A DNA stretch of 64,000 nucleotides from NCBI RefSeq assembly GCF_001187535.1, contig NZ_LFIO01000871.1:1-64000 (forward strand), given 5' to 3'. A model generated the notes under the pieces. The model had not been told where the DNA came from. It worked only from the letters and a program-made list of their open reading frames with translations, and searched no databases. The translations under genes and the position numbers were made by a program. Origin of the DNA: Rhizobium ecuadorense (GTDB lineage Bacteria; Pseudomonadota; Alphaproteobacteria; Rhizobiales; Rhizobiaceae). Positions 11,489 through 22,954 of the stretch are shown here, piece by piece (position 1 is the stretch's first letter; each line of letters starts with the position of its first letter).

Positions 11489-12370
11489 TCAGCGCCTTTC
11501 AAGCAGTCGGCAGATTTCTTCGAGCTGCTCCAGCGACTTATATGAAATTTTGATCTGGCCGCCGCTCGTCTTGTGATTGATCGCAACATCGAGACCGAGT
11601 GCATCGGACAGCGTCCGCTCCAAAGCCAGCGTGTCCGAATCCTTTTGATCCCGCCGCGAGGCGGCCAACTGCGGTTCGGATTGTGCTTTGATATTGTTTT
11701 GCGCCAGCTTTTCCGCGTCACGCACCGACATGCCCTTGGCGACGATGGTGCGAGCAAGACCCGCCGGGTCCGGCGTCGAAACCAGCGCACGCGCGTGCCC
11801 GGCCGAGAGGCTGCCGGCGGCCAGCAGATCGCGAACCGGATCGGGCAGCTTCAACAGGCGCAAGGAGTTGGCGACGTGGCTGCGGCTTTTGCCGATGATT
11901 TCGCCGAGGTCGTTCTGCGTATAACCATATTCAGCAATCAGCTGCTCGTAACCCAGCGCCTCTTCCAGCGGATTGAGATCAGCCCGCTGTACGTTTTCGA
12001 CAATGGCAATCTCCAGCGCCGTCTTGTCATCCACATCGCGGACAATGACGGGGATCTCGATCAACCCCGCCAGTTGGGCGGCGCGCCAGCGTCGCTCGCC
12101 GGCAATGATCTCATATTGATCCCGGCCCATCGTCCGCACGACGATCGGCTGCACGATCCCATGTTGACGAATGGAGCTGGCAAGATCATGCAGCTCGGTG
12201 TCGTCGAAGAAACGACGAGGATTGCGGGGGTTGCGACTGACGAACTCGATCGGGATCATCCGGTCGGCACTGATCCTCCGCTCAGCTTCCACCGGAACAG
12301 GCTGATCCATTTCGCCAATCAGCGCCGCGAGGCCACGACCCAATCGCCTTTTTGATACATCGTCATTCAT
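11489..12370 (-). CDS. parB: Chromosome-partitioning protein ParB
   Basis: Centromere-binding CTPase of 293 aa that loads at parS and spreads as a DNA clamp, acting with ParA to segregate the origin. It starts with the typical MNDDVSKRRLGRGLAALIGE. The ParB/Srx CTP-binding domain follows (GERRWRAAQLAG near 96, ENVQRADLNPLEEA). The HTH is at about 140-175 (TQNDLGEIIGKSRSHVANSLRLL) and the C-terminal dimerisation region ends EEICRLLERR. The ATG at 12370 follows AGGGGTGAG. It sits 25 bp after parA in one operon. Perfect and near-perfect parS sites are close by. Confidence 0.96.
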   Translation of the reverse strand: MNDDVSKRRLGRGLAALIGEMDQPVPVEAERRISADRMIPIEFVSRNPRNPRRFFDDTELHDLASSIRQHGIVQPIVVRTMGRDQYEIIAGERRWRAAQLAGLIEIPVIVRDVDDKTALEIAIVENVQRADLNPLEEALGYEQLIAEYGYTQNDLGEIIGKSRSHVANSLRLLKLPDPVRDLLAAGSLSAGHARALVSTPDPAGLARTIVAKGMSVRDAEKLAQNNIKAQSEPQLAASRRDQKDSDTLALERTLSDALGLDVAINHKTSGGQIKISYKSLEQLEEICRLLERR

Positions 12371-12395
12371 GACAAACTCACCCCTACAATGATAA

Positions 12396-13190
12396 TCACG
12401 CGGCCAGTCTCTGGCGCTCGCGTTGGATGACCTCCGAGGCAAGCTGCAGATAGGCCTGACTGCCTGCACATTTCAAATCATAGAGAATGGCCGGCTTGCC
12501 GTAGGAGGGCGCCTCGGAGACCCGCACGTTGCGCGGAATTAACGTGTGGTACACTTTTTCGCCGAGATGCGTGCGCACATCATTGACCACTTGTTGGGCA
12601 AGATTGTTACGTGCATCGAACATCGTCAGGACGATTCCCTGAATATCCAGGCGCGGATTGACCGTCCGGCGAACCTGGCTGACGGTCTCGAGCAATTGGC
12701 TCAGCCCCTCCAGCGCGAAGAATTCACACTGCAGCGGCACCAACACCGAATGGGCTGCTGCCATCGCATTCATCGTCAGCAGGTTGAACGAAGGCGGGCA
12801 ATCCAGAAGAATATACGAAAATGCCATGGCTTCGGGCGAGGACAGGGCCTTACGCAATTTGAACACCCGATCGCTCTGCTGCGAGATTTCCATCTCGACG
12901 CCGAGCAGATCCATCGTCGACGGAACGATGAACAGATTGGGCACCGCCGTTTCCAGCGTCACCTCGGTGATCCCGCGTTCGCCGACCATCAGATCATAGG
13001 AGGAAAGCTTACGATCCCGACGGTCGATACCGAGACCGGTACTGGCATTGCCCTGCGGATCGAGATCGACGATCAGGACCCGCTCGCCAATAGCAGCGAG
13101 CGCCGTTGCCAGATTGATGGCGGTGGTCGTTTTGCCAACGCCACCCTTCTGATTTGCGATGGTGATAATCCGGTGTCGTTCGCCAGCCAT
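12396..13190 (-). CDS. parA: Chromosome-partitioning ATPase ParA (Soj)
   Basis: Deviant-Walker ParA/MinD ATPase, 264 aa, which moves the ParB-parS complex. The Walker A is KGGVGKTTT at about 15-23, with the signature lysine. Walker A' is VDLDPQGNAS near 42 and Walker B is LLDCPPS near 125. It lacks the N-terminal HTH of plasmid RepA-type ParA proteins, which fits a chromosomal copy. Operon order is mnmG, rsmG, parA, parB. Confidence 0.96.
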   Translation of the reverse strand: MAGERHRIITIANQKGGVGKTTTAINLATALAAIGERVLIVDLDPQGNASTGLGIDRRDRKLSSYDLMVGERGITEVTLETAVPNLFIVPSTMDLLGVEMEISQQSDRVFKLRKALSSPEAMAFSYILLDCPPSFNLLTMNAMAAAHSVLVPLQCEFFALEGLSQLLETVSQVRRTVNPRLDIQGIVLTMFDARNNLAQQVVNDVRTHLGEKVYHTLIPRNVRVSEAPSYGKPAILYDLKCAGSQAYLQLASEVIQRERQRLAA

Positions 13191-13209
13191 TGCCGCAATA
13201 TCCGATCTG

Positions 13210-13827
13210 TTAAACCAAGCGCCGGAGATTTGATACTTCCAAAATAACAGATTCCTGCTCGACGGCGCTTCTATGTTCTAACAGATCGAATTCCCACCGA
13301 CCACGTGCTTTGTCGATTTCCCTCAGGTAATCCCGGCCTTTATGAAAAAAGCCGCGACAATCTTTCGTCCCCAGCATCCAGACGGCGGAATAGTCGAGAA
13401 GCCCGTCGAGGTCGGCGAGCGCCCGCGCCGAAATCGCCTCGCACACGCCAATCTCCGCATGAGCATCCTCGATTCGCGTGCTGTGCACGCTGCCGCGGGC
13501 GTTTGTTTCCCGCAGCGCTGCCCTGAGAAAGGCTGCTTTCTTATGGTTGCTCTCGACCAGATGCACCCATCCGTCCTGCAGCTCGGCCAGAAAGATCGCC
13601 GTGATGACTCCGGGGAAACCACCGCCGCTGCCGAGGTCGACCCAGGTGACCGGCTTTGGATGGATCTGAAACACCTGACTGCTGTCGGCGATGTGCCGGT
13701 TCCAAAGATCGTCAAGCGTCGACGGTCCCACCAGATTGATGGCTTTTGCCCACTTCTGAAAGAGTGCCGCGAAGTGCTGCAGCCGTTCCTGTGTTTCACG
13801 TGAAACACGCAAGCCGTTTAATTGCAT
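13210..13827 (-). CDS. rsmG: 16S rRNA (guanine527-N7)-methyltransferase
   Basis: A 205-aa SAM-dependent methyltransferase (GidB family). The SAM-binding motif is [13 protein letters not shown] near 64, followed by the [14 protein letters not shown] motif. A perfect 16-bp parS site overlaps codons 7-12 and fixes the residues RVSRETQ near the N-terminus. It follows mnmG and precedes parA in the conserved gidA-gidB-parA-parB cluster. Confidence 0.95.
   Translation of the reverse strand: MQLNGLRVSRETQERLQHFAALFQKWAKAINLVGPSTLDDLWNRHIADSSQVFQIHPKPVTWVDLGSGGGFPGVITAIFLAELQDGWVHLVESNHKKAAFLRAALRETNARGSVHSTRIEDAHAEIGVCEAISARALADLDGLLDYSAVWMLGTKDCRGFFHKGRDYLREIDKARGRWEFDLLEHRSAVEQESVILEVSNLRRLV
13792..13807. 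other. parS: parS centromere site, perfect consensus
   Basis: TGTTTCACGTGAAACA is the full 16-bp palindrome that ParB (Spo0J) proteins bind in bacterial chromosomes. It lies inside the first codons of rsmG, upstream of parA-parB and about 6.7 kb from the proposed oriC. Confidence 0.93.
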
Positions 13828-13848
13828 TCTGAAAGTCTCTCAAATTTA

Positions 13849-15726
13849 TCAAGCGCTGTGACGCACAGGAGAGTTGCGTCGACGTAAATGCACGAGCAGC
13901 AACGCGACGGCGGCGGGGGTCATTCCCTCGACGATCGCAGCCTGGGCAATGTTGAAAGGGCGTGCCGCCCCGAGCTTGGCTTTAAGCTCATTCGAGAGCC
14001 CGGACAGCGCGGCGTAGTCGAAATCGGCCGGTATATGCCGGTCTTCGTCGCGCTGCTGATCGGCAATCGCCGCGGCCTGTCGATCCAGATAGACGGAATA
14101 ACCCGCTTCAATTTCCAAGGCTTCCGCCGTCTTGCCTGAAATCGTTCCCAGCTCTTCAGGCCAGACTTTCCGAAGGGTGTCGAAATCATAATTTGGATAG
14201 GAGAGCAGGTCATAGGCCGTTCGGCGTTGACCGTCGAGATTGATGTTCAAACCAACGCGTCGCGCCTCGGTCGGCGTCACAGTCAGTGACTGCAGCAGCC
14301 TCCGACCAGCCTCAATATCTGCCTGGTAGCATGTGAATCGCTGTTCCCGTTCCCCGCTCACACATCCAAGCCGCATCGCCAGCGGCGTCAGGCGGATATC
14401 GGCGTTGTCGGCTCGCAGCGTCAGTCGATATTCCGCCCGCGATGTGAACATTCGATACGGTTCCGTAATGCCGCGCGAGGTGAGGTCGTCGATCATCACC
14501 CCGATATAGGAGTTTGTGCGGCTAAAATGAAACGGATCCGAATCGCTGCTTCGCAGAGCAGCATTCAGCCCGGCGGCCAGACCCTGGGCGGCCGCCTCTT
14601 CGTAACCCGTGGTGCCGTTGATCTGGCCGGCAAGAAACAGGCCTTTCAGCCGTTTGACTTCGAGCGAAGGCGTCAGTTCTCTTGGATCGACATGATCATA
14701 TTCGATCGCATAACCCGGCTGAATGATTCTCGCCCTCTCCAAACCAGGAATCGTCTTGATGAAATCTGCCTGCACCTCCGCCGGCAGCGATGTCGAGATG
14801 CCGTTCGGGTAAACGGTATCATCGTCCAGACCTTCGGGCTCCAGAAAGACCTGATGTCCGTCGCGCTCGCCGAACTTGACCAGCTTGTCTTCGATAGACG
14901 GACAATAACGAGGGCCGACGCCTTCGATCTGACCGGAATACATTGCCGACCGCATGATGTTATCGACAATGATGCGATGTGTCGCCTCGGTCGTCCGGGT
15001 GACTCCGCATTCGATCTGCGGCGTGGCTATCGCGTCGGTCATCAGTGAGAAGGGGATAAGCTCCGCGTCGGCGCCCTGTCGGCCGACGGCCTGCCAGTCG
15101 ATGGTCTTTCCGTCCAGCCGTGCCGGTGTCCCGGTCTTCAGCCGTCCCAACCGCAATCCAAGCCTGGCCAGGGTGGCCGACAGTCCGATCGACGGTGCTT
15201 CGCCGACACGGCCAGCCGGCGTCTTTTCCGAACCGATATGAATAAGGCCGCGGAGAAAGGTACCTGTCGTCAGAACAACGGCCGGCGCCGTCAGCACCTG
15301 GCCATCTTTCATGATCACGCCGGCCACGCGGCCGTCCACGACCTGCAGATCGAACGCATCGCCCTCGATAATATCCAAACCGGCTGTTGCCTCGATCGCC
15401 GCCAGCATCGCCATACGATAGAGTTTTCGATCGGCCTGGGTCCGAGGTCCGCGCACGGCTGCGCCCTTTTTCTTGTTCAGCATCCTGAACTGGATGCCGG
15501 CGACGTCGGCAACGCGACCCATGAGCCCGTCCATCGCGTCGATCTCGCGGACCAGATGGCCTTTACCAAGCCCGCCAATTGCGGGATTACAGGACATGAC
15601 GCCGATCGTGTCACGTCGATGTGTTACCAAAGCGGTTTTGGCGCCGAGGCGCGCGGCCGCGCTGGCAGCCTCCGAGCCGGCATGGCCGCCGCCTATCACA
15701 ATGACATCATAGATATTGTCGGTCAT
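13849..15726 (-). CDS. mnmG: tRNA uridine-5-carboxymethylaminomethyl modification enzyme MnmG
   Basis: FAD-dependent tRNA wobble-uridine modification protein (GidA), 625 aa, which works in complex with MnmE. The dinucleotide-binding motif [10 protein letters not shown] is at about 13-22. The family stretch [17 protein letters not shown] and the second motif [12 protein letters not shown] ([13 protein letters not shown]) are present. The start at 15726 ([14 protein letters not shown]) fits the family; the frame opens upstream to 15807 across a parS-like site. Followed by rsmG. Confidence 0.97.
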   Translation of the reverse strand: MTDNIYDVIVIGGGHAGSEAASAAARLGAKTALVTHRRDTIGVMSCNPAIGGLGKGHLVREIDAMDGLMGRVADVAGIQFRMLNKKKGAAVRGPRTQADRKLYRMAMLAAIEATAGLDIIEGDAFDLQVVDGRVAGVIMKDGQVLTAPAVVLTTGTFLRGLIHIGSEKTPAGRVGEAPSIGLSATLARLGLRLGRLKTGTPARLDGKTIDWQAVGRQGADAELIPFSLMTDAIATPQIECGVTRTTEATHRIIVDNIMRSAMYSGQIEGVGPRYCPSIEDKLVKFGERDGHQVFLEPEGLDDDTVYPNGISTSLPAEVQADFIKTIPGLERARIIQPGYAIEYDHVDPRELTPSLEVKRLKGLFLAGQINGTTGYEEAAAQGLAAGLNAALRSSDSDPFHFSRTNSYIGVMIDDLTSRGITEPYRMFTSRAEYRLTLRADNADIRLTPLAMRLGCVSGEREQRFTCYQADIEAGRRLLQSLTVTPTEARRVGLNINLDGQRRTAYDLLSYPNYDFDTLRKVWPEELGTISGKTAEALEIEAGYSVYLDRQAAAIADQQRDEDRHIPADFDYAALSGLSNELKAKLGAARPFNIAQAAIVEGMTPAAVALLLVHLRRRNSPVRHSA

Positions 15727-15778
15727 CCGAGACTCCAAATCCGGCAGTCGTATCACCTGAGACCTAGCATATACCGGG

Positions 15779-15794
15779 TGTTTCACGTGAATCA
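15779..15794. other. parS: parS-like site, one mismatch
   Basis: TGTTTCACGTGAATCA differs from the consensus at one position. It overlaps the mnmE stop codon in the mnmE-mnmG junction, 2 kb from the perfect parS. Confidence 0.75.
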
Positions 15795-17105
15795 CTTGCC
15801 GATACAAAACTCCGAGAAGATCACCCCGAGCAGCTGTTCCACATCCACTCTGCCGGTAATTCTCCCCAAATATTCCGCAGCAACGCGAAGCTGTTCCGTC
15901 CGCAGCTCTAGATTAATGTCCGTCGCCGATATCGCCAATTCAAGCGCCGCCAAACATTTCGTGAGCGAATCCTTATGCCGTTGCCGACTGGGGACCGCCA
16001 TGGACAGGCCGGTAAACCGCGTCGCGACGTTCTTGCCGATCAGCTGTCGCAATTCCGGCAAGCCATCACCGGTTGCCGCCGAGATCTGCAGATCGTAATG
16101 AGCCGAGACGGCATCCCCAAGGTCCTTCTTCGTCCCGACAGTAACATGCGGCAAAGCCGGGTCCAAGTCGTCGGGGAGTAAGGGGTTCGTCATGTCGAGC
16201 AGCAGCAGCACGAGATCGGCATCGCGAAGCGCAACACGGGCCCGCCGCACACCCTCCATCTCAACACGATCATCCGCCTGACGAAGACCTGCCGTGTCAT
16301 AGAGCTTGATCAGATAGCCATCAATATCGAGATCGACCTGCAGGATATCGCGGGTGGTTCCGGCTATCTCGGTGACAATGGCCACGTCGCGCTGAGCCAG
16401 AGCGTTCAGCAGGCTGGATTTCCCGGCGTTCGGGGCACCGGCGATCACCACTTTGAAGCCGTCCCTGATGATCTCTCCCGCCGAAGCTGCCGCGAGATGC
16501 TCGCCGATATCGTGGCGCAGCCTTTCCATATCGGCCCAGACCATCTCGGACACCGAACCGGGGACGTCGTCCTCGTCGGCAAAATCGAGTTCCGCCTCGA
16601 TCAATGCGCGGGCGCGCGTCAATCGTTCCGCCCACGAATCGTAAATGAGGGACACCCCGCCGGCGCTCTGTTCGACAGCAAGCCGTCGCTGCATCTCGGT
16701 TTCGGCACCGATGAGATCGGCCAAGCCTTCGACTTCGACGAGATCAAGCTTGCCGTTTTCAAAAGCCCGGCGGGAGAACTCACCTTCAACCGCCATTCGA
16801 GCGCCTGGAACATCGCCAAGCTCTTGAAACAACGCCGCCAGCACGGCTTTGCTGCCGTGCAGCTGCAGTTCGGCCACGTCTTCGCCGGTAAACGAGTGTG
16901 GTGCGGGAAAGAATAACACCAGGCCGTTATCGATCGGTTGATTGTTACGAGTCCGAATTGTTCGACGCGATGCATACCGCGCTCTCGGAACTGATCCGAT
17001 AAGCCCGACCAAGATCTCCTTGGTTAACGGGCCGCTAATTCGAACGACCGACACACCAGAGGGCGTGGCACCGCTCGACAGCGCAAAGATCGTATCATGC
17101 AACAT
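15792..17105 (-). CDS. mnmE: tRNA modification GTPase MnmE
   Basis: GTPase of 437 aa (TrmE/ThdF) that, with MnmG, modifies U34 of certain tRNAs. It has the N-terminal tetrahydrofolate-binding domain ([21 protein letters not shown] at 5-25; split: [21 protein letters not shown]). The central G domain has G1 [14 protein letters not shown] and G3 DTAGLR. The C-terminal FCIGK carries the catalytic cysteine. The start at 17105 gives MLHDTIFAL; the frame reaches 17150. It lies directly upstream of mnmG on the same strand. Confidence 0.96.
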   Translation of the reverse strand: MLHDTIFALSSGATPSGVSVVRISGPLTKEILVGLIGSVPRARYASRRTIRTRNNQPIDNGLVLFFPAPHSFTGEDVAELQLHGSKAVLAALFQELGDVPGARMAVEGEFSRRAFENGKLDLVEVEGLADLIGAETEMQRRLAVEQSAGGVSLIYDSWAERLTRARALIEAELDFADEDDVPGSVSEMVWADMERLRHDIGEHLAAASAGEIIRDGFKVVIAGAPNAGKSSLLNALAQRDVAIVTEIAGTTRDILQVDLDIDGYLIKLYDTAGLRQADDRVEMEGVRRARVALRDADLVLLLLDMTNPLLPDDLDPALPHVTVGTKKDLGDAVSAHYDLQISAATGDGLPELRQLIGKNVATRFTGLSMAVPSRQRHKDSLTKCLAALELAISATDINLELRTEQLRVAAEYLGRITGRVDVEQLLGVIFSEFCIGK

Positions 17106-17213
17106 TCCAATATCGCCTGTTTCGGTTCCAACCCGAATCGATCGTGCCAAACAGAAAAGCTGGCGACATCGTTCGGATGCCCCCAGCTTCTGTAGGATGA
17201 ATCCGGCTAAGGA

Positions 17214-18479
<1,266 letters not shown>

Positions 18480-18678
18480 GAAGTGACCAATACTCTTTTC
18501 AATTTTGCAGGGGAAAGGCGATGTTGGGTCGTATTCGGTACTGCGAAAGGGCTCGCAGACGACTGAACTCTACACACATGCCACGTAGATGAGGTGCGCG
18601 GAAAATAGCGACTCGTTATCGCCGCCGCAAGAGGGCTGCTTAAAATGAAGCAAATTTAACCTGAGGGCGATTTTCGCC

Positions 18679-19221
18679 TCAGAACGGCTTCACCACGACG
18701 AGGATCACGATCACGATCATCAGCAAGGTCGGCGCCTCGTTCATGAAGCGCCAATAGCGCGCGGAGCGGCGATTTTCATCTCGCTCGAAGGCTCGGACGG
18801 CGCGGCTGAAAAACATATGAACACCGGTCAGCAGCACGACGAGGCCGATCTTGGCATGCAGCCAGCCGCCCTGGAATCCATAGACCGACCAGGCAAGATA
18901 GAGGCCGAAAATCCATGTCAGCATCATCGCCGGCGTCATGATGACCCGAAGCAGCCGGCGCTCCATCACCTTGAAAGTTTCCGATTGCACCGAACCCGGT
19001 TCGGCATCGGTGTGGTAGATGAACAGCCGCGGCATATAGAACAACCCGGCCATCCAGGAAATCACCGCGATGATGTGGAGCGCCTTGATCCAGAGATAGA
19101 GATTGTCCGGGTTCCAGGCGAAAAGCCCGACCGCCATCAAGGCGAAGAAAGCCAAAGCAAAATGGGCGCGCCGGCGGGCATAGGCGCCGGGCCGGCGATC
19201 GGTCTGCTTTTCCACCGTCAC
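18679..19221 (-). CDS. hemJ: Protoporphyrinogen oxidase HemJ
   Basis: Integral membrane protein of 180 aa that oxidises protoporphyrinogen IX to protoporphyrin IX, the penultimate haem-biosynthesis step in many alphaproteobacteria. Four hydrophobic segments are visible. The signature [27 protein letters not shown] contains the conserved histidine (core [16 protein letters not shown]). The start is GTG at 19221, overlapping the hemE stop as GTGA, so translation is probably coupled. The first about 20 residues are charged and precede the first membrane segment. Confidence 0.9.
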   Translation of the reverse strand: MTVEKQTDRRPGAYARRRAHFALAFFALMAVGLFAWNPDNLYLWIKALHIIAVISWMAGLFYMPRLFIYHTDAEPGSVQSETFKVMERRLLRVIMTPAMMLTWIFGLYLAWSVYGFQGGWLHAKIGLVVLLTGVHMFFSRAVRAFERDENRRSARYWRFMNEAPTLLMIVIVILVVVKPF

Positions 19222-20249
19222 GTCGACCCCCGCACGCGATCGACCAGCAGGCGCACATGCTCGGGATCGGCCTGTGGCGTGATGCCGTGGCCGAGATTGA
19301 AGATCAGCGGTCCAGGGCCGAGATGCTGCAGAATATCGTCGATACCCTCTTCCAGCGCCCGGCCGCCGGCAACGACGCGCATTGGATCGAGGTTGCCCTG
19401 AACCGGTCCATCCTTCTGCAGTTCGGCGGCAAAGGCCAAAGGCACCGACCAATCGAGGCCAATCGCATCGGCACCGGTCTTCTGACGATATGTCTTCAGC
19501 TGATAGCCAGCGCCCTTGGCAAAGGCGATGATCCGCGCGTGCGGCCGCTGCGATTTGACCGAAGCGATCATTCGCGCAACCGGCCTGATCGCGAACGCCT
19601 CGAACTCCCTCTCGCCGAGAACGCCGGCCCAGGAATCGAAGATCTGCACCGCGTCGGCGCCGGCATCGATCTGCGCGACCAGATAGTCGGCCGAGACGTC
19701 GGCAAGCAGCATCAGCAGATGTTCGAAGGCGCGGGGATGGCGATAGGCGAAGAGACGGGCAGGGGCCTGATCCGGCGTACCGTGACCGGCGATCATATAG
19801 GTCGCAACCGTCCAGGGCGCGCCGCAGAAGCCGAGCAGCGTCGTTTCATCAGGCAGCTCCTCACGCAACCGCCGCACCGTCTTCAGAACCGGCTGGAGAT
19901 AATCGACAACCTCTTCCCCGCTCAATCGACCAATACCGGCTTCATCGATCGGATCCATCTCCGGGCCATGGCCCTCGGTAAAGCGGACATTCCGTTTCAT
20001 CGCGTCAGGAATGACCAGGATATCGGAAAACAGGATCGCCGCATCAAAGCCATAACGGCGGATCGGCTGCAATGTCACTTCGACGGCGTAATCGGGCGTG
20101 TAGCAGAGATCGAGGAAACTTCCGGCCTTTGCCCGCGTCTCCCGATATTCCGGGAGATAACGCCCAGCCTGCCTCATCAGCCAGAGAGGAGGAGGGGAGA
20201 GGCTTTCGCCATCGAGAACCCTCATGATCTTTCGGCGCGTTTCGCTCAA
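19218..20249 (-). CDS. hemE: Uroporphyrinogen decarboxylase
   Basis: Decarboxylates uroporphyrinogen III to coproporphyrinogen III in haem synthesis; 343 aa. Family signatures are [16 protein letters not shown] near 21-36 and the [13 protein letters not shown] motif near 140. The start is TTG at 20249 behind GGGAAGAAG; an internal ATG lies 8 codons later. The gene abuts the proposed oriC. In Caulobacter the hemE promoter lies inside the origin, and the same layout is seen here. Confidence 0.94.
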   Translation of the reverse strand: MSETRRKIMRVLDGESLSPPPLWLMRQAGRYLPEYRETRAKAGSFLDLCYTPDYAVEVTLQPIRRYGFDAAILFSDILVIPDAMKRNVRFTEGHGPEMDPIDEAGIGRLSGEEVVDYLQPVLKTVRRLREELPDETTLLGFCGAPWTVATYMIAGHGTPDQAPARLFAYRHPRAFEHLLMLLADVSADYLVAQIDAGADAVQIFDSWAGVLGEREFEAFAIRPVARMIASVKSQRPHARIIAFAKGAGYQLKTYRQKTGADAIGLDWSVPLAFAAELQKDGPVQGNLDPMRVVAGGRALEEGIDDILQHLGPGPLIFNLGHGITPQADPEHVRLLVDRVRGST

Positions 20250-20466
20250 GCGCTTCTTCCCTATAAAAAATCAAAGATATTTTAAAAGGTTTCTATTTCT
20301 TAGAGTCGGTGTCTATCAAGGATTAAAATCTATCCACCGCCGACGCCATTTGTCGCGTGCCCGTAAAAAATCTTGGAAGCATTTCACAATTCTGCGGAAA
20401 GTTCGGGGAGAAGCCGAATCTGAAAATGATTCCAAATCCTTCCGGACAGGTGATTTTTCTTGTCGC

Positions 20467-20475
20467 TGTGGATAA
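20467..20475 (-). promoter_or_regulatory. DnaA box, perfect
   Basis: TGTGGATAA, the reverse complement of TTATCCACA, within the hemE-PPSR intergenic region. Confidence 0.85.
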
Positions 20476-20513
20476 GCTGTGGAGCTGGTCTCAACAAATC
20501 AACCTGTTCCCCA

Positions 20514-20522
20514 TCATCCACA
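20514..20522 (+). promoter_or_regulatory. DnaA box, one mismatch
   Basis: TCATCCACA differs from TTATCCACA at one base. It is on the opposite strand to the two perfect boxes and lies between them. Confidence 0.65.
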
Positions 20523-20555
20523 GGGCCCGCCGAAACCGATCCGCAAAATTCGAAA

Positions 20556-20564
20556 TGTGGATAA
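20556..20564 (-). promoter_or_regulatory. DnaA box, perfect
   Basis: TGTGGATAA again, in the same orientation as the box at 20467 and 89 bp from it. Confidence 0.85.
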
Positions 20565-20649
20565 AGAGGCATGTTTTCCCTTGCCGGGAGCTGCCTCCCC
20601 GCCTTAGCTCTCTTTCATCCAGTGTTTTCAACAGGCAGCGGAAAATAGC

Positions 20650-21471
20650 GTGGAGAACAGAACGAACTTCTTTCATCTGCATCTGATTTCTGACTCAACC
20701 GGAGAGACTCTGATCTCTGCCGGCCGCGCCGCATCGGCACAATTCAGATCCGCTCAGCCGATCGAACATGTCTATCCGCTGATCCGCAACCGCAAGCAGC
20801 TGCTGCCGGTTCTGCAGGCGATCGATGACGCCCCCGGCATCGTGCTCTATACGATCGTCGACCGGGAGCTTGCCAGTCTGATCGACGAGCGTTGCGTCGA
20901 GATGGGTGTCGCCTCTGTGAATGTGCTGGAGCCTGTGATGAACGCGTTCCAGATCTATCTCGGTGCACCCTCGCGCCGTCGCGTCGGCGCCCAGCATGTG
21001 ATGAATGCCGGCTACTTCGCGCGTATCGAAGCGCTGAATTTCACCATGGATCATGACGACGGCCAGATGCCGGACGATTACAATGACGCCGATGTTGTCA
21101 TCATCGGCATCAGCCGCACGTCGAAAACACCGACCAGCATCTACCTCGCCAACCGCGGCATCAAGACGGCGAACATTCCGATCGTGTATGGCGTGCCATT
21201 GCCGGAAAGCCTGTTCGTCGCGACCAAGCCGCTGATCGTCTGCCTGATCGCCACCACCGACCGTATCTCCCAGGTGCGCGAAAATCGCATCCTCGGCGCC
21301 ACGCATGGCTTCGATCGTGAACATTATACCGATCGCGCCGCGATTTCCGAGGAGCTGAAATATGCCCGCTCGCTCTGCGCTCGCCATAACTGGCCGCTGA
21401 TCGACGTGACCCGCCGCTCGATCGAAGAAACCGCCGCGGCAATCGTTGCCCTGCGCCCGAAGCTGCGTTAA
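20650..21471 (+). CDS. Pyruvate,phosphate dikinase regulatory protein (PPSR, DUF299)
   Basis: Bifunctional serine/threonine kinase and pyrophosphorylase of 273 aa that switches pyruvate-phosphate dikinase (or PEP synthase) off and on. The N-terminus is [14 protein letters not shown], followed by the P-loop-like [19 protein letters not shown] near 152. The C-terminal part ends [14 protein letters not shown]. Start is GTG at 20650. This is the RP001-type gene that flanks oriC opposite hemE in many alphaproteobacteria. It starts a run of plus-strand genes. Confidence 0.92.
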   Translation: MENRTNFFHLHLISDSTGETLISAGRAASAQFRSAQPIEHVYPLIRNRKQLLPVLQAIDDAPGIVLYTIVDRELASLIDERCVEMGVASVNVLEPVMNAFQIYLGAPSRRRVGAQHVMNAGYFARIEALNFTMDHDDGQMPDDYNDADVVIIGISRTSKTPTSIYLANRGIKTANIPIVYGVPLPESLFVATKPLIVCLIATTDRISQVRENRILGATHGFDREHYTDRAAISEELKYARSLCARHNWPLIDVTRRSIEETAAAIVALRPKLR

Positions 21472-21504
21472 GCGCTGACCGGCAGTCGCTCCATCGAGGA
21501 ACCC

Positions 21505-22104
21505 ATGACGCAGAAACTCATCCTCGCATCGTCGAGCCCCTTTCGGCGGATGCTGATGGAAAATGCCGGTCTATCCTTTGAGGCGCATGCCGCAAGGATC
21601 GATGAACGGGCGGTCGAGGCGCCGCTTGAGAAAGCCGGCGCAACACCGGATGCGGTGGCCCTCGTCCTGGCCAAGGCCAAAGCCGAGGATGTCAGTAGCC
21701 GTTTTCCGGACAGACTGGTCATCGGTTCGGATCAGACGATGTCGCTCGGCGATCGCGTCTTCCACAAGCCGCGCGATATGGCTGATGCCGCCAACCACCT
21801 TCAGGCGCTTTCCGGCGTGACCCACCGGCTGAACAGCGCCGTCGCGATCGTCAGCAATGGTGCAGTGGTGTGGGAACATCTCGCCCATGCCGATCTGACG
21901 ATGCGGCCGTTGACGGTGGAATTCATTGCCAGGCATCTGGCGCGGGTTGGCGACAGGGCGCTGTCCAGCGTCGGCGCCTATCAGTTGGAGGGGGAGGGCA
22001 TTCAGCTCTTCGAGAAAATCGAGGGTGACTATTTCACCATCCTCGGCCTGCCCATGCTGCCTCTCTTAAAAAAATTGCGAGACCTAGGAGCGATCGATGG
22101 GTGA
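21505..22104 (+). CDS. maf: Maf-like nucleoside triphosphate pyrophosphatase
   Basis: A 199-aa Maf/Ham1-fold house-cleaning nucleotide pyrophosphatase. The start [18 protein letters not shown] is the family signature (SSSPxRRxLL). [10 protein letters not shown] carries the catalytic acidic residue, and [25 protein letters not shown] closes the fold (core [11 protein letters not shown]). It overlaps aroE by 8 bp. Confidence 0.92.
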   Translation: MTQKLILASSSPFRRMLMENAGLSFEAHAARIDERAVEAPLEKAGATPDAVALVLAKAKAEDVSSRFPDRLVIGSDQTMSLGDRVFHKPRDMADAANHLQALSGVTHRLNSAVAIVSNGAVVWEHLAHADLTMRPLTVEFIARHLARVGDRALSSVGAYQLEGEGIQLFEKIEGDYFTILGLPMLPLLKKLRDLGAIDG

Positions 22105-22954
22105 TTCACGTGAAACATTCGGGCCGAAAGCCTTTGTCACGGGCTTTCCGATCAAGCATTCGCGCTCGCCGTTGATCCACGGATATTGGCTGAAGACGCT
22201 GGGTCTGCCAGGCAGCTATCGCGCCCATGAAGTGGCGCCCGAGGCCTTTGCCGATTTCATCGCTACGCTGAAGGATGGCAGTTCCGGCTTTGTCGGCGGC
22301 AATGTCACCATTCCCCATAAGGAGCTGGCTTTCCGTCTCGCCGACAAGCCTGACGAATTATCGCACGAGCTCGGTGCGTCAAATACGCTTTGGCTGGAAG
22401 ACGGTCTGCTGCAGGCGACGAATACCGACGGCCGCGGCTTCACCGCCAATCTCGACGAACGTCATCCGGGCTGGGACCGACATGACACGGCCGTCGTCTT
22501 TGGCGCCGGCGGCGCCAGCCGGGCGATCATCCAGGCGGTTCGAGACCGCGGTTTCAAAGAGATCCACGTCGTCAACCGAACCGTCGAACGGGCGCGTGAA
22601 CTGGCCGATCGCTTCGGTCCGAAAGTTTTCGCCCATCCGGCCGCAGCACTTGCCGAAGTCATGAAAGGCGCCGGCCTCTTCATCAACACCACTTCGCTCG
22701 GCATGGACGGCGAGGTCGCACCCCAGCTCGATTTCACGCCGCTTGCAGCCGACGCCGTCGTCACCGATATCGTCTATATCCCCTTGAACACGCCGATCCT
22801 GGCGCAGGCGCAAGAACAGGGATTTTCCACTGTCGATGGCCTCGGTATGCTGCTGCATCAGGCCGTTCCGGGTTTTGAAAAATGGTTCGGCCAGCGTCCC
22901 GTCGTCGACGCCGCGCTGCGCGCGCTGATCATCGCGGATATGGAAGCCCATTGA
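22097..22954 (+). CDS. aroE: Shikimate dehydrogenase
   Basis: NADP-dependent reduction of 3-dehydroshikimate to shikimate; 285 aa. Substrate-binding residues sit in [13 protein letters not shown] (the SxS motif) and [10 protein letters not shown], which has the catalytic lysine. The Rossmann motif is [11 protein letters not shown] near 135. A near-consensus parS sequence lies within codons 2-7. It overlaps coaE as TGATG. Confidence 0.95.
   Translation: MGDSRETFGPKAFVTGFPIKHSRSPLIHGYWLKTLGLPGSYRAHEVAPEAFADFIATLKDGSSGFVGGNVTIPHKELAFRLADKPDELSHELGASNTLWLEDGLLQATNTDGRGFTANLDERHPGWDRHDTAVVFGAGGASRAIIQAVRDRGFKEIHVVNRTVERARELADRFGPKVFAHPAAALAEVMKGAGLFINTTSLGMDGEVAPQLDFTPLAADAVVTDIVYIPLNTPILAQAQEQGFSTVDGLGMLLHQAVPGFEKWFGQRPVVDAALRALIIADMEAH
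22102..22117. other. parS: parS-like site, one mismatch
   Basis: TGATTCACGTGAAACA differs from the consensus at one base. It lies in the first codons of aroE, 1.5 kb right of oriC, on the opposite side from the parAB-linked sites. Confidence 0.75.

Larger units (their letters stand above)
20250..20649. other. oriC: Proposed chromosomal replication origin (oriC)
   Basis: A 400-bp gap between divergent hemE and the PPSR gene. It has an AT-rich block at about 20258-20330, a candidate unwinding element. Two perfect DnaA boxes are at 20467-20475 and 20556-20564. A one-mismatch box TCATCCACA is at 20514-20522. Weaker candidates are CTATCCACC (20330-20338) and TTTTCAACA (20625-20633). The hemE/RP001 (DUF299) junction is the known or predicted origin position in Caulobacter, Rickettsia and Sinorhizobium. 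Gene orientation flips here, and parS sites and parAB are near. No convincing ORF exists in the gap. Confidence 0.88.

Noticed and set aside
20224..20686. Short open frames inside the hemE-PPSR gap
   Set aside because: They overlap DnaA boxes, lack ribosome sites and have no coding character. The gap is better explained as oriC.
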